A stretch of 64,000 nucleotides of DNA. Source: Gp6-AA40 sp036407095 (GTDB lineage Bacteria > Acidobacteriota > Vicinamibacteria > Vicinamibacterales > UBA2999). The DNA lies in the NCBI GenBank assembly GCA_036407095.1, contig DASWZV010000144.1, positions 124,001-188,000 of the forward strand. The letters are read 5' to 3'. This document shows, piece after piece, positions 10,771-18,600 of the stretch. Both the position numbers and the translations under genes were made by a program. Positions within the stretch are counted from its first letter, which is position 1, and every line of letters begins with the position of its first letter. The notes under the pieces are model-generated. The model was not told the origin of the DNA. It searched no databases and worked only from the letters and a program-made list of their open reading frames with translations.

Positions 10771-11577
10771 CTATTGAATCTTCACTAGCTCGACATCAAA
10801 CACGAGCATCCCGCGCGGGCCGTCGCCTCTGCCCTGATACGCGAGGTTCTCCGGGATCCAGAAGCGCATTCGCTGGCCTTCCGACATCATGCCGACGCCC
10901 TCGGTCCATCCCTTGATCACTTCGTCGAGGCGCATCTCTACCGGCTGCCCGCGTGTCACCGAGCTGTCGAACATGCGGCCGTCGGTCGTCCATCCGGTGT
11001 AGTGCACGAGCACTTGTGAGAACGGGCTCGGACGCCGCGTGCTGCCGCTGCCTGGACGCAGCTCCTTGTAGGCGAGGCCGCTGGCGGTCTTCTTGGCGTC
11101 GGCGGGCGGTGCCTTCACGTCGGGGGGCGGGATCAGCGGCGACGGACGCGTGTCGATCAGCTCGATGTCGAAGACCACCGTGCCCGTGGGTCGCCCGGAC
11201 TGCCCTTTGTACGCGAGCTCCTGCGGGACCCAGCATCGGCGGATCTCGCCGATGGTCATGAGCAGCACACACTCTTTCCATCCCGCCATCACCTTGTCGA
11301 GCGGGAAGGTCGACGGCTTGCCGCGGACGACCGAGCTGTCGAACATGAGGCCGTCGCTGCGCCATCCCGTGTAGTCCACCGTGACGACGTCGGTCGCCGC
11401 CGGCTTCTCCTGGCTGGATCCGGTCCTCACGATCTTCGAGATGAGTCCGGTCGGGCTCTTCACGGCGTCGTTTGGCGGCGCGCCAAGGTCGGACGGTGGA
11501 GGAACGATGGCCGGGGACTGGGCGAACGCAGTGGCCGCCGGAGCGAGCAGCAGAAGCGTGAGGACAAGTGAGCGCAT
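10771..11577 (-). CDS. Tandem FKBP-type peptidyl-prolyl isomerase, exported
   Basis: 268 residues with a Sec signal peptide (LVLTLLLLAPAATAFAQ) and two FKBP domains. Domain 1 (about 45-140) has VTVDYTGWRSDGLMFDSSVV and WVPQELAYKGQ; domain 2 (about 165-268) has VLVHYTGWTTDGRMFDSSVT and FWIPENLAYQGRGDG. Both keep the Tyr, Phe-Asp and Ala-Tyr positions of the FKBP pocket, so both may be active prolyl isomerases for envelope protein folding. Domain 1 carries three Cys that domain 2 lacks. It is the last gene of the sucA-odhB strand run, 58 bp after odhB. Confidence 0.88.
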   Translation of the reverse strand: MRSLVLTLLLLAPAATAFAQSPAIVPPPSDLGAPPNDAVKSPTGLISKIVRTGSSQEKPAATDVVTVDYTGWRSDGLMFDSSVVRGKPSTFPLDKVMAGWKECVLLMTIGEIRRCWVPQELAYKGQSGRPTGTVVFDIELIDTRPSPLIPPPDVKAPPADAKKTASGLAYKELRPGSGSTRRPSPFSQVLVHYTGWTTDGRMFDSSVTRGQPVEMRLDEVIKGWTEGVGMMSEGQRMRFWIPENLAYQGRGDGPRGMLVFDVELVKIQ

Positions 11578-11595
11578 ATCTTTGTGACGCTCGAG

Positions 11596-11620
11596 GTCCG
11601 GCTGATGGCCGGCCCCTGCG
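11596..11620 (-). repeat. REP-like palindrome (GCAG variant)
   Basis: A GGCCGGC-CATCA-GCCGG hairpin between odhB and the FKBP gene, close in form to the GTAG-type palindromes elsewhere. It could attenuate read-through from odhB. Confidence 0.45.
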
Positions 11621-11635
11621 TCTTCGGTCCGTAGT

Positions 11636-12817
11636 CTACCCTTCGAGCAGGAGGTTGCCGGGATCTTCGATGTAGTGCCTGATTCTGACCAGGAACTGCA
11701 CCGCCTCGCGCCCGTCGACGATGCGGTGGTCGTAGGACAACGCGATGTACATCATCGGGCGGATCGCCGGTTGCCCGTTCACGGGAACCACGCGGTCCTG
11801 GATCTTGTGCAGCCCCAGGATGCCGACCTGCGGCGGGTTCAGAATCGGCGTGCTCATGAGCGATCCGAAGACGCCGCCGTTGGTGATTGTGAACGTGCCC
11901 CCGCGCAGGTCCTCCAGCGTCAACGTGCCGTCCTTTGCTTTCGCGGCGTAGTCGCGTATCGCGATCTCGACCTGCGGGAACGTCATCCGATCCGCGTCGC
12001 GGAGCACCGGGACGACGAGACCGCCTTCGGCGCCGACCGCCATACCGATGTCGTAGTAGTGCTTATAGAGGATCTCATCGCCCTGGATTTCCGCGTTGAG
12101 CGCGGGAAACGACCGCAGCGCCGCAATCGACGCTTTGACGAAGAACGATGCGATGCCGAGCCCGACGCCGAAGCCCTTCTTGAAGGACTCCTTCTGCCGC
12201 TCGCGAAGCGCCATCACCGCCGACATGTCGACCTCGTTGAAGGTCGTCAACATCGCGGCGGCGTGCTGGGCTTCGACCAGACGCCGCGCGATCGTCTGAC
12301 GACGCTTCGACATGCGCACACGCTCCTCAGACCTGTCGCCGGGGGACCTGACGCGTGTTGGTGCGATCCTGCTTTCGACTGTCGGTGCGATCGTGGCCTC
12401 GCTCGCCGGTGCGATCCTGCTGTCGCTCGTTGGTGCGATCCTGCTGTCGGTTGTCGGTGCGATTCTGGTGTCGCTGGTCGGTGCGATCCTGCTTTCGGCT
12501 GTCGGTGCGGGTGCTGGAACTGGCGCAGCGGCGGATTTCTTTGAACCGTTTCCACTCGGTGGCGTTGCGGTGGCTGTACCACCGCTTTCATCGATGACGC
12601 CCAGCACTTCGCCGATCTTGACGTCGTCGCCTTCCTTGCGCGCGATGCTGGCGATGACGCCGGGCTTGTCGGCGTTGACCTCGAGATCGACCTTTTCGGT
12701 TTCGAGATGGACGACCGGTTCGCCGACTTCGACGCGGTCGCCCGCTTTCTTCAGCCAGCGCGAGATGCGCGCTTCGACGACCGACTCACCCAGTTCCGGA
12801 ACGACGATGTTCGACAT
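11636..12817 (-). CDS. odhB: 2-oxoglutarate dehydrogenase E2 (dihydrolipoamide succinyltransferase), unusual linker
   Basis: 393 residues. An N-terminal lipoyl domain (1-77) has its lysine in LETEKVDLEVNADKPG (K43). The C-terminal acyltransferase (about 165-393) carries the catalytic DHRIVDGREAVQFL and FTITNGGVFGSLMSTPI. Between them the chain is Pro/Ala-rich and then holds six to seven octapeptides of the type RIAPTSDS. The peripheral subunit-binding domain expected here (SPAVRRL..GTGVGGRLT type) is not visible: the octapeptides run directly into RSEERVRMSKRRQTIARRL. Upstream sucA ends 9 bp before this start, so E1 and E2 are co-expressed. E2 forms the core that transfers succinyl to CoA. 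The enzyme call is secure; the missing domain is read from the translation. Confidence 0.9.
   Translation of the reverse strand: MSNIVVPELGESVVEARISRWLKKAGDRVEVGEPVVHLETEKVDLEVNADKPGVIASIARKEGDDVKIGEVLGVIDESGGTATATPPSGNGSKKSAAAPVPAPAPTAESRIAPTSDTRIAPTTDSRIAPTSDSRIAPASEATIAPTVESRIAPTRVRSPGDRSEERVRMSKRRQTIARRLVEAQHAAAMLTTFNEVDMSAVMALRERQKESFKKGFGVGLGIASFFVKASIAALRSFPALNAEIQGDEILYKHYYDIGMAVGAEGGLVVPVLRDADRMTFPQVEIAIRDYAAKAKDGTLTLEDLRGGTFTITNGGVFGSLMSTPILNPPQVGILGLHKIQDRVVPVNGQPAIRPMMYIALSYDHRIVDGREAVQFLVRIRHYIEDPGNLLLEG
12359..12513 (+). repeat. 24-bp tandem repeat inside odhB
   Basis: Seven units of (C/T)GGTGCGATCC plus variable bases start at 12359, 12383, 12407, 12431, 12455, 12479 and 12503, exactly 24 bp apart. 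On the coding strand each unit encodes RIAPTxxx. The same core forms intergenic arrays at 39553-39841, 40967-41002 and 45274-45571. Confidence 0.85.
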
Positions 12818-12826
12818 AGCGAGCTT

Positions 12827-15643
12827 TCAGCGCTTGGAGCCGGTCAGGCTGCGGGCGGGCTTCGAGAGCACCTTCGGCGATTCGGCCGGATGGCTGTCGA
12901 GATCGAACGCCCGCTCGACGATCGCACGCTGATTGAGCTGATGCCACGCCGACGATCCTTCCGACGGGCTCGCGCTGCGCGCGCGACCGATGTAGCGCAG
13001 CGGGCAGCGATCGGCGATCAGCTCTTCGAGCAGCGGGCGCATGAACTCCCAGGCGCCCATGTTCTCGGGTTCTTCCTGCAGCCAGACGACGTCGCGCAGC
13101 GAGGGATAACCGTCCAGGACCTCCTGTAGGGCGACGACCGGAAACGGCGCCAGCTGCTCGACGCGAACGACCGCGACTTCGGATGCCGCGTGGCGCCGCT
13201 CGCTTGTCATCAGATCGACGTAGACCTTGCCGCTGCACAGGACGACGCGTTTGACGCCCGTGGCGCGGATGCTTGCTTCGCCGTCGTCGATCACCGAGCT
13301 GAAGCGGCCTTCCGCCAACTCCTGCGCCGTCGATGCGATCGCGGGGTTGCGCAGGAGGCTCTTCGGCGTCAGGACGAAGAGCGGCAGGGGATCGCTACGC
13401 AGCAGAGCCGCCTGCCGCCGGAGCAGGTGGAAGTACTGCGCGGTGGTCGTGCAGTTGACCAGACGCAGGTTGATCCCCGCGGCCGCCTGAAGCAGGCGTT
13501 CGGGCCGCGCGTTCGAGTGCTCCGGGCCCTGACCTTCGTAACCGTGCGGCAGCAGGAAGACGAGCGACGGCTGCAGTCCCCACTTCGAGCGGCCGGACGT
13601 GACGAACTGGTCGAGGATGACCTGCGCGCCGTTGATGAAGTCGCCGTACTGCGCTTCCCAGATCACGAGCCGATCCGGCTCCTGGATGTTGTAGCCGAAC
13701 TCGAATCCGACGCAGCCCGCCTCGCTGAGTGGACTGTTGTGGATCTCGAACGATGCGCGCGCCTGAGGAAACGCCTGCAGCGGCACGTATCGCTTGCCGT
13801 TCTCGGCGTCGTGGAAGACGGCGTGACGCTGGCTGAACGTACCGCGCTCGACGTCCTCACCGGTCAGCCTGATCGGAATGCCGTCGGTCAGAATCGTGGC
13901 AAACGCGAGTTCTTCGGCGGCCGACCAGTCGATGTTGCGTTCGTCCGGATTCCTGAGCAGCGCAGCGCGCCGCTCACGTCCGCGTTCCAGTTTCTTGTGG
14001 AATGTGAACCCCGGCGGCGGCGTCATCAGCGCGTTGTTGATCGAACGCAGCGTGTCGAGCGGCACACCGGTCTCGGTTCTCGCCGCCACGCCAGGCGGCG
14101 CGGGCTCGGAAACAGGCGGACGAAAATCCTCTTCGGGTTTGAGCGAGGCGAACGCCTGTTCGAGCACGGTGAAGCGTTTCTTCACGAGCGCGTCGGCAGC
14201 CGCAGCGGTGATCGTGCCCTTGTCGATCAGCACGCGTGCAAACAGCTCGCGAACGGTCGGATGCGACCCGACCTTCTTGTAGATCAGCGGCTGGGTGAAC
14301 GCCGGTTCGTCGCCTTCGTTGTGCCCGTAGCGGCGGTAGCCGATCAGATCGATCAGGAAATCCAGGCCGAAGCGCGCGCGGTACTCCCACGCCAGACGCG
14401 CCGCCTCGAGGCAGGCGATTGGATCGTCTGCGTTGACGTGCACGATCGGAATCTTGAAGCCGCGGGCCAGGCCGCTGGCGTAGCTCGTGCTGTACGACTC
14501 GTCTGGCGTCGCCGTGAAGCCGAGCTGATTGTTGGCGATGATGTGAATCGTGCCCGCCGTGTCGTAGCCGGCCAGTCGCGAGAGGTTGAGCGTTTCGGCC
14601 ACGATCCCCTGTCCCGGGAACGCGGCGTCACCGTGAATCAACACCGGCAGCGTGCTGGCGCCTTCGAACGCCGGTGCTCCCGGCCTCGTGGCAATCGTGC
14701 CCGAGGCTCGCGCCATGCCGGCGACCACCGGATTGACCGCCTCCAGGTGACTCGGGTTGGGCGGCATCGTGACGTAGGTTTGACCGACCGGCACGGACGT
14801 GCGGGCGCCGGCGTGATACTTCACATCGCCCATCCAACCGAGATCGATGCGCAACGTTCGCGCCGCGACCGGGTCTTTGAACTCGGCCAGGATCTGCGCG
14901 TACGGCTTCTCGAGAATGTGGGCGAGGACGTTGAGACGGCCGCGGTGCGCCATCCCGATGATCGTGTGGCGGGCGCCCTGGTTGGCCGCGCCGGAGATCA
15001 GCTCGTCGAGGATCGGGACGAGCATGTCGACGCCTTCGATCGAGAACCGCGTCTTGCCCGGAAACGTCCGATGCAGAAATCGCTCGAAGACCTCCACTTC
15101 GGTGATGCGGTCGAGCAGCATCTCCATACCTTCGGGATCCATCGGTGGGAGGAAGCGCCCGGACTCGGCGGCGTGGCGCAGCCATTCGCGCTCTTCGGGC
15201 ACGAAGATATGCGCGTAGTCGAAGCCGGTCGTCGAACAGTAGACGCGACGCAGCTTTTCGATCGCGTCATAGGCGTTCGATGACGACTCCGCGACCGGAC
15301 CGCCGACCAGCGCAGCGGGGAGCGCCTTGAGGTCGTCGTCGCTGATGCCGTGTGCCCGCGGTGAGAGCGAGGGATCGCCGATCGGTTCCGATCCGAGTGG
15401 ATCGACCCGTGCGGCGAGATGACCATATCGGCGGATGGAGTCAGCAAGGTTTGCCGCGCCGACGATCTGATGCACGTCGGCCTGCACGCCGCGGCCTCGA
15501 TCCGACGCGATCGCGTCGGTCGGCGTCCACTGCTCGAACACCTCGCGGGTCGCGGGGTCGACCGACTCGGGGTTCTGCCGGTAGCGCTCGTAGAGCTCTA
15601 CGACGTACCCGGCATTCACTCCCCCGAACGGTCCCAATGTCAT
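12827..15643 (-). CDS. sucA: 2-oxoglutarate dehydrogenase E1 component
   Basis: 938 residues, normal for the thiamine-diphosphate E1 of the oxoglutarate complex, which decarboxylates 2-oxoglutarate and succinylates the E2 lipoyl group. The N-terminal docking region has YVVELYERYRQNPESVDPAT. The core has FSIEGVDMLVPILDELI, IIGMAHRGRLNVLAHIL, the cofactor segment LIHGDAAFPGQGIVAETLNL and NNQLGFTATP. The C-terminal transketolase-like half has GFEFGYNIQEPDRLVIWEAQ and WLQEEPENMGAWEFM. It is the first gene of sucA-odhB. The start ATG 15643 is only 35 bp from the divergent HAD gene, leaving a very compact promoter region. Confidence 0.95.
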   Translation of the reverse strand: MTLGPFGGVNAGYVVELYERYRQNPESVDPATREVFEQWTPTDAIASDRGRGVQADVHQIVGAANLADSIRRYGHLAARVDPLGSEPIGDPSLSPRAHGISDDDLKALPAALVGGPVAESSSNAYDAIEKLRRVYCSTTGFDYAHIFVPEEREWLRHAAESGRFLPPMDPEGMEMLLDRITEVEVFERFLHRTFPGKTRFSIEGVDMLVPILDELISGAANQGARHTIIGMAHRGRLNVLAHILEKPYAQILAEFKDPVAARTLRIDLGWMGDVKYHAGARTSVPVGQTYVTMPPNPSHLEAVNPVVAGMARASGTIATRPGAPAFEGASTLPVLIHGDAAFPGQGIVAETLNLSRLAGYDTAGTIHIIANNQLGFTATPDESYSTSYASGLARGFKIPIVHVNADDPIACLEAARLAWEYRARFGLDFLIDLIGYRRYGHNEGDEPAFTQPLIYKKVGSHPTVRELFARVLIDKGTITAAAADALVKKRFTVLEQAFASLKPEEDFRPPVSEPAPPGVAARTETGVPLDTLRSINNALMTPPPGFTFHKKLERGRERRAALLRNPDERNIDWSAAEELAFATILTDGIPIRLTGEDVERGTFSQRHAVFHDAENGKRYVPLQAFPQARASFEIHNSPLSEAGCVGFEFGYNIQEPDRLVIWEAQYGDFINGAQVILDQFVTSGRSKWGLQPSLVFLLPHGYEGQGPEHSNARPERLLQAAAGINLRLVNCTTTAQYFHLLRRQAALLRSDPLPLFVLTPKSLLRNPAIASTAQELAEGRFSSVIDDGEASIRATGVKRVVLCSGKVYVDLMTSERRHAASEVAVVRVEQLAPFPVVALQEVLDGYPSLRDVVWLQEEPENMGAWEFMRPLLEELIADRCPLRYIGRARSASPSEGSSAWHQLNQRAIVERAFDLDSHPAESPKVLSKPARSLTGSKR

Positions 15644-15678
15644 AACCTTTCTATCCTACCCTGTCGCGTGTATTTGCA

Positions 15679-16515
15679 ATGATTCGGCTCATTGGTATTG
15701 ATGTGGACGGCACGCTCCTCGATTCCTTGGGACGCATGCCGGCCGACAATCGTGTCGCCATCCACGACGCGGTTGCCGCGGGTGTCCATGTGGCGCTCGT
15801 CACCGGACGGAGTTACCCCTTTGCGCGCCCCGTCGCCGACGGCCTGCCTCCGTCACTCTCGTTGATCGTGAGCAACGGGGCGGTCGAACGCTCGGTCGAT
15901 GGCGCCACGCTCGCACGCCGTCTGCTGAATCGCGCGGTGGCGCGAACGGTGCTGACCGCCACGCTTCCACACCGCGATGCGGCGGCGCTGATCTTCGATC
16001 GCGACGAAGAACGGCAGGTCATCTTCGAGACGATGGACTGGGAGCATCCGGGGCGGAAGCGCTACTGGTCGCGCAATCACTCACACATCGCGCAGTCGAT
16101 CCCGCTCGAGGACGCGCTTACCGAAGATCCGATTCAGGTGATGTTCAACGGATCGGTCGACGCCATGCGTCCGCTTGCCGACGCACTGAGGAGGTCGATG
16201 GCGACGAGCGACGGCACACGGACGTACTCGGTGCTGATGACCGAGTACGAACGTCGCGATTTCTCGCTCGTCGACGTCACCGCGCCTGAAGCGACGAAAG
16301 GTCGCGCACTTGCCTGGCGCGCTGAGCAGCTCGGTCTCGTGCGCGACGAGGTCATGGCGATCGGCGACAACTTCAACGATCTCGAGATGCTCGAGTTCGC
16401 CGGGATGCCCGTGGTGATGAGTAATGCCGTCGACGAGTTGAAGACGAGAGGCTGGCACGTGACGGGGCATCAGAACGACGGCGGAGTGGCGCAGGCGATT
16501 AGAAGGTTCGTGTAA
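15679..16515 (+). CDS. Cof-type HAD phosphatase
   Basis: 278 residues. HAD motif I is GIDVDGTLLDS (residues 6-16), motif II lies in VALVTGRSYPFA, and motif IV is AIGDNFNDLEMLEFAG. The capping domain between about residues 80 and 190 is the Cof (C2B) type. Such enzymes dephosphorylate small molecules such as sugar phosphates, FMN or pyridoxal phosphate; the substrate is unknown. The start ATG follows almost at once on the divergent promoter, so the mRNA may be nearly leaderless. The TAA stop lies within the first heptamer of the repeat element at 16512. Confidence 0.9.
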   Translation: MIRLIGIDVDGTLLDSLGRMPADNRVAIHDAVAAGVHVALVTGRSYPFARPVADGLPPSLSLIVSNGAVERSVDGATLARRLLNRAVARTVLTATLPHRDAAALIFDRDEERQVIFETMDWEHPGRKRYWSRNHSHIAQSIPLEDALTEDPIQVMFNGSVDAMRPLADALRRSMATSDGTRTYSVLMTEYERRDFSLVDVTAPEATKGRALAWRAEQLGLVRDEVMAIGDNFNDLEMLEFAGMPVVMSNAVDELKTRGWHVTGHQNDGGVAQAIRRFV

Positions 16516-16632
16516 TGCAAATGCAAGAATTCAAAATGCAAAATGCAAAATGCAAAAGACGAAACCTGGCGACCTGGCCACGTCTTTTTGCTTTTTGCAT
16601 TTGGCATTTGGCATTTGGCATTACGCATTACC
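16512..16632. repeat. Gene-less period-7 inverted-repeat element, probable bidirectional terminator
   Basis: The left array GTAATGC plus AAAATGC units runs to 16560 and the right array CTTTTTG, CATTTGG x3, CATTACG, CATTACC covers 16584-16632. The core AAAAGACG...CGTCTTTTT (16554-16589) can form a hairpin with T-tracts in both directions, suiting the two convergent genes whose TAA stops lie in the outermost heptamers. Confidence 0.7.
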
Positions 16633-17380
16633 GTTGCTTCTCCCTCCACCGCCCTCGCGTCTCGAGTAAATCGAAAAACGCCGCGAGCTCCGGATCCCAG
16701 ACCGACCACGAGTGTTCGCCGCCCGGGATCTCTTTGAAGTCGTGCGCGAGGTGGTGTGCGTTCAACTGCGCGACGAAACCGCGATTGGCCGGTAGCAGCG
16801 CGTCACGCGTGCCGCACGAGACGTAAAAGTAGGTCACCGATCCTTCCGCGCTCGGGACCGCTTCGTCGGCATCCATCCCCACGGCAGGACTCAGCGCGCC
16901 GACAGCGCCGAACCGCGCTGGGTACTGCAGCGCGGTCATGATCGCGATGCGGCCGCCCATCGAGATGCCTCCGATCGCGCGCCCCTGCTGCGTCGGGATG
17001 GTGCGGTAGTGCGAGTCGACGTAGTCGACCAGCTCGATCGCTACGAACTCGTGGTAACGCGCCTGCGCCTCGCGTGGGCGGGCGGTGTAGTTGCGGTCGG
17101 CCGCCGGCATGATGACGATCATCTCGTGCTGGCGTGCGAGGGGCGCGAACCCGGTGCGCGCCATGAACGCCGTGTGATCCTGCCCACCGCCATGAAAGAG
17201 GTAAAGGACGGGATAGCGCCGCTCCGTCTCGTCGTAGTGGGACGGCAGCAGCACGGCAAAGATCCGCTCGCCACCAAGCGTCGTGCTTTGGAGTCTTACG
17301 GTACGTGCCTGCCCGTGTGCCTCGCCGGCGCCACAGACGAGCGCGAGGCCGGCAGACAGGCCGTAGATCAGGCGTCTCAT
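16628..17380 (-). CDS. Exported esterase (alpha/beta hydrolase, EsteraseD/PHB-depolymerase-like)
   Basis: 250 residues. A signal peptide is followed by the esterase fold: YPVLYLFHGGGQDHTAFMAR (oxyanion region), the nucleophile Ser in GRAIGGISMGGRIAIM (about residue 122), and the His in GGEHSWSVWDPELAAFFDLL near the C-terminus. The family (Pfam Esterase) includes S-formylglutathione hydrolase, mycolyltransferases and feruloyl esterases; the signal peptide favours an extracellular ester substrate. The stop codon is supplied by the adjacent heptamer array. Confidence 0.87.
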   Translation of the reverse strand: MRRLIYGLSAGLALVCGAGEAHGQARTVRLQSTTLGGERIFAVLLPSHYDETERRYPVLYLFHGGGQDHTAFMARTGFAPLARQHEMIVIMPAADRNYTARPREAQARYHEFVAIELVDYVDSHYRTIPTQQGRAIGGISMGGRIAIMTALQYPARFGAVGALSPAVGMDADEAVPSAEGSVTYFYVSCGTRDALLPANRGFVAQLNAHHLAHDFKEIPGGEHSWSVWDPELAAFFDLLETRGRWREKQR

Positions 17381-17460
17381 GCAGAGAGCCTACGTCATGT
17401 GTGTCGTCGTGTTAAGTGCCAGAGTGAAGTGGTAAGGTAACGGTTTCGGAGGTCGCGAAG

Positions 17461-18303
17461 ATGCCGACTACTGTGAGCGCTCCTGACGTGCTCGTATCCA
17501 CCGACTGGGTGGCGCAACATCGAACGGATCCCAATGTGCGTGTCGTGGAGGTCGACGTCGACACCACCGCCTACGATCAGGGGCACGTCCCGGCATCAGT
17601 GGGGTGGAACTGGTCGACCGAGCTGTGCGATACCCTCGTCCGCGACATCGTGCCGAAAGCCAAGCTGGAAAGTCTGCTCGGACGATCAGGGATCGCTCCG
17701 CCGACGACCATCGTGCTGTATGGCGACAACAACAACTGGTTTGCGGCGTGGGCGTTCTGGCAACTCAAGGTGTACGGGCACCAGGATGTACGCATCATGA
17801 ACGGCGGCCGCAAGAAGTGGCTGGCCGAGGGACGGGAGCTCGAAACCACCAAAGCGGCGCCGGCCGCAGCGACCTACGCCGCGAAGAACCCCGATTTCTC
17901 CATTCGCGCGTACCTCCCCGACGTGCAGTCGGTCTACAAGCGATCTGATACGGTGCTCGTGGACGTCCGCAGTCCCCAGGAGTTCACGGGCGAGATCCTC
18001 GCCCCGCCCGGACTGCCCGAGACCTGCCAGCGCGGTGGTCACATTCCTGGCGCGAAGAGCATTCCCTGGGGCAAAGCGTGCAACGACGACGGCACGTTCA
18101 AGAGCACAGAGGAACTGGTTGCGTTGTATGGGGGACAGGGTGTCACACCGGACAAGAACGTGGTCGCGTACTGCCGCATCGGTGAGCGTTCCAGTCACAC
18201 CTGGTTCGTGCTGAAGTACCTGCTCGGTTTCCAGAATGTGAAGAACTACGATGGCTCGTGGACCGAATGGGGCAATCTCGTGGGCGCCCCGGTCGAGAGG
18301 TAG
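17461..18303 (+). CDS. Thiosulfate / 3-mercaptopyruvate sulfurtransferase (tandem rhodanese)
   Basis: 280 residues with two rhodanese domains. The N-terminal, inactive one is about 10-130 (VVEVDVDTTAYDQGHVPASV); the C-terminal, active one is about 150-280 (VLVDVRSPQEFTGEILAPPG). The catalytic Cys loop is YCRIGERSSHTW, where CRIGERS is closer to thiosulfate sulfurtransferase than to CG(S/T)GVT-type mercaptopyruvate enzymes. It transfers sulfane sulfur to a thiol acceptor or cyanide. A clear Shine-Dalgarno GGAGG at 17448-17452 supports ATG 17461. The TAG stop is part of a GTAG REP palindrome. Confidence 0.9.
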   Translation: MPTTVSAPDVLVSTDWVAQHRTDPNVRVVEVDVDTTAYDQGHVPASVGWNWSTELCDTLVRDIVPKAKLESLLGRSGIAPPTTIVLYGDNNNWFAAWAFWQLKVYGHQDVRIMNGGRKKWLAEGRELETTKAAPAAATYAAKNPDFSIRAYLPDVQSVYKRSDTVLVDVRSPQEFTGEILAPPGLPETCQRGGHIPGAKSIPWGKACNDDGTFKSTEELVALYGGQGVTPDKNVVAYCRIGERSSHTWFVLKYLLGFQNVKNYDGSWTEWGNLVGAPVER

Positions 18304-18346
18304 AAGCCGCCTTCAGGCGGAACGTAGAGGCCGCCTTCAGGCGGCC
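18300..18346 (+). repeat. Two tandem GTAG-type REP palindromes
   Basis: GTAGAAGCCGCCTTCAGGCGG (18300-18320) is followed by GTAGAGGCCGCCTTCAGG..GGCC (18324-18346). The first GTAG contains the stop codon of the sulfurtransferase gene. Each forms a CCGCC/GGCGG stem. They may act as REP elements or weak terminators ahead of the small gene at 18364. Confidence 0.65.
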
Positions 18347-18363
18347 TTCCAGAGGAGAGACCC

Positions 18364-18600
18364 GTGGCCGACACGTTGAGAAGCGAGGAGTTCCGCGAGA
18401 CGAAGCAGGAACTCGAGGGATGGCCCATCAACATCATGTCGTACCGCGTGGGCGCGACCTACTACTGCACCATCGACAACGTCAGCCCCGGCGCACGCTT
18501 CGCGCGCGCCGAGGGCCCAACGCGCGAAGCCGCCGAGTCCGCGGCGCTGGAGAAAGCGGCGAGGTATCTGAAGCAGACGCGCCGCATGCCGACCGCATGA
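18364..18600 (+). CDS. Small conserved-looking protein, function unknown
   Basis: 78 residues starting GTG 18364 after AGAGGAGAG, a good ribosome site. The middle (YRVGATYYCTIDNVSPGARF) looks like two beta strands and the end (TREAAESAALEKAARYLKQT) is an amphipathic helix, a pattern like a half double-stranded-RNA-binding fold, but I would not assign it. It follows the sulfurtransferase on the same strand. Its last 119 bases overlap, tail to tail, the end of the methylase gene on the opposite strand. Confidence 0.65.
   Translation: MADTLRSEEFRETKQELEGWPINIMSYRVGATYYCTIDNVSPGARFARAEGPTREAAESAALEKAARYLKQTRRMPTA

Noticed and set aside
12312..12932. Plus-strand frame with VGAILLS repeats opposite odhB
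   Set aside because: It is the antisense reading of the 24-bp repeat; odhB on the other strand has both enzyme domains.
13190..15283. 697-residue plus-strand frame opposite sucA
   Set aside because: Antisense shadow of a strongly supported gene in high-GC DNA; low-complexity Arg/Asp composition.
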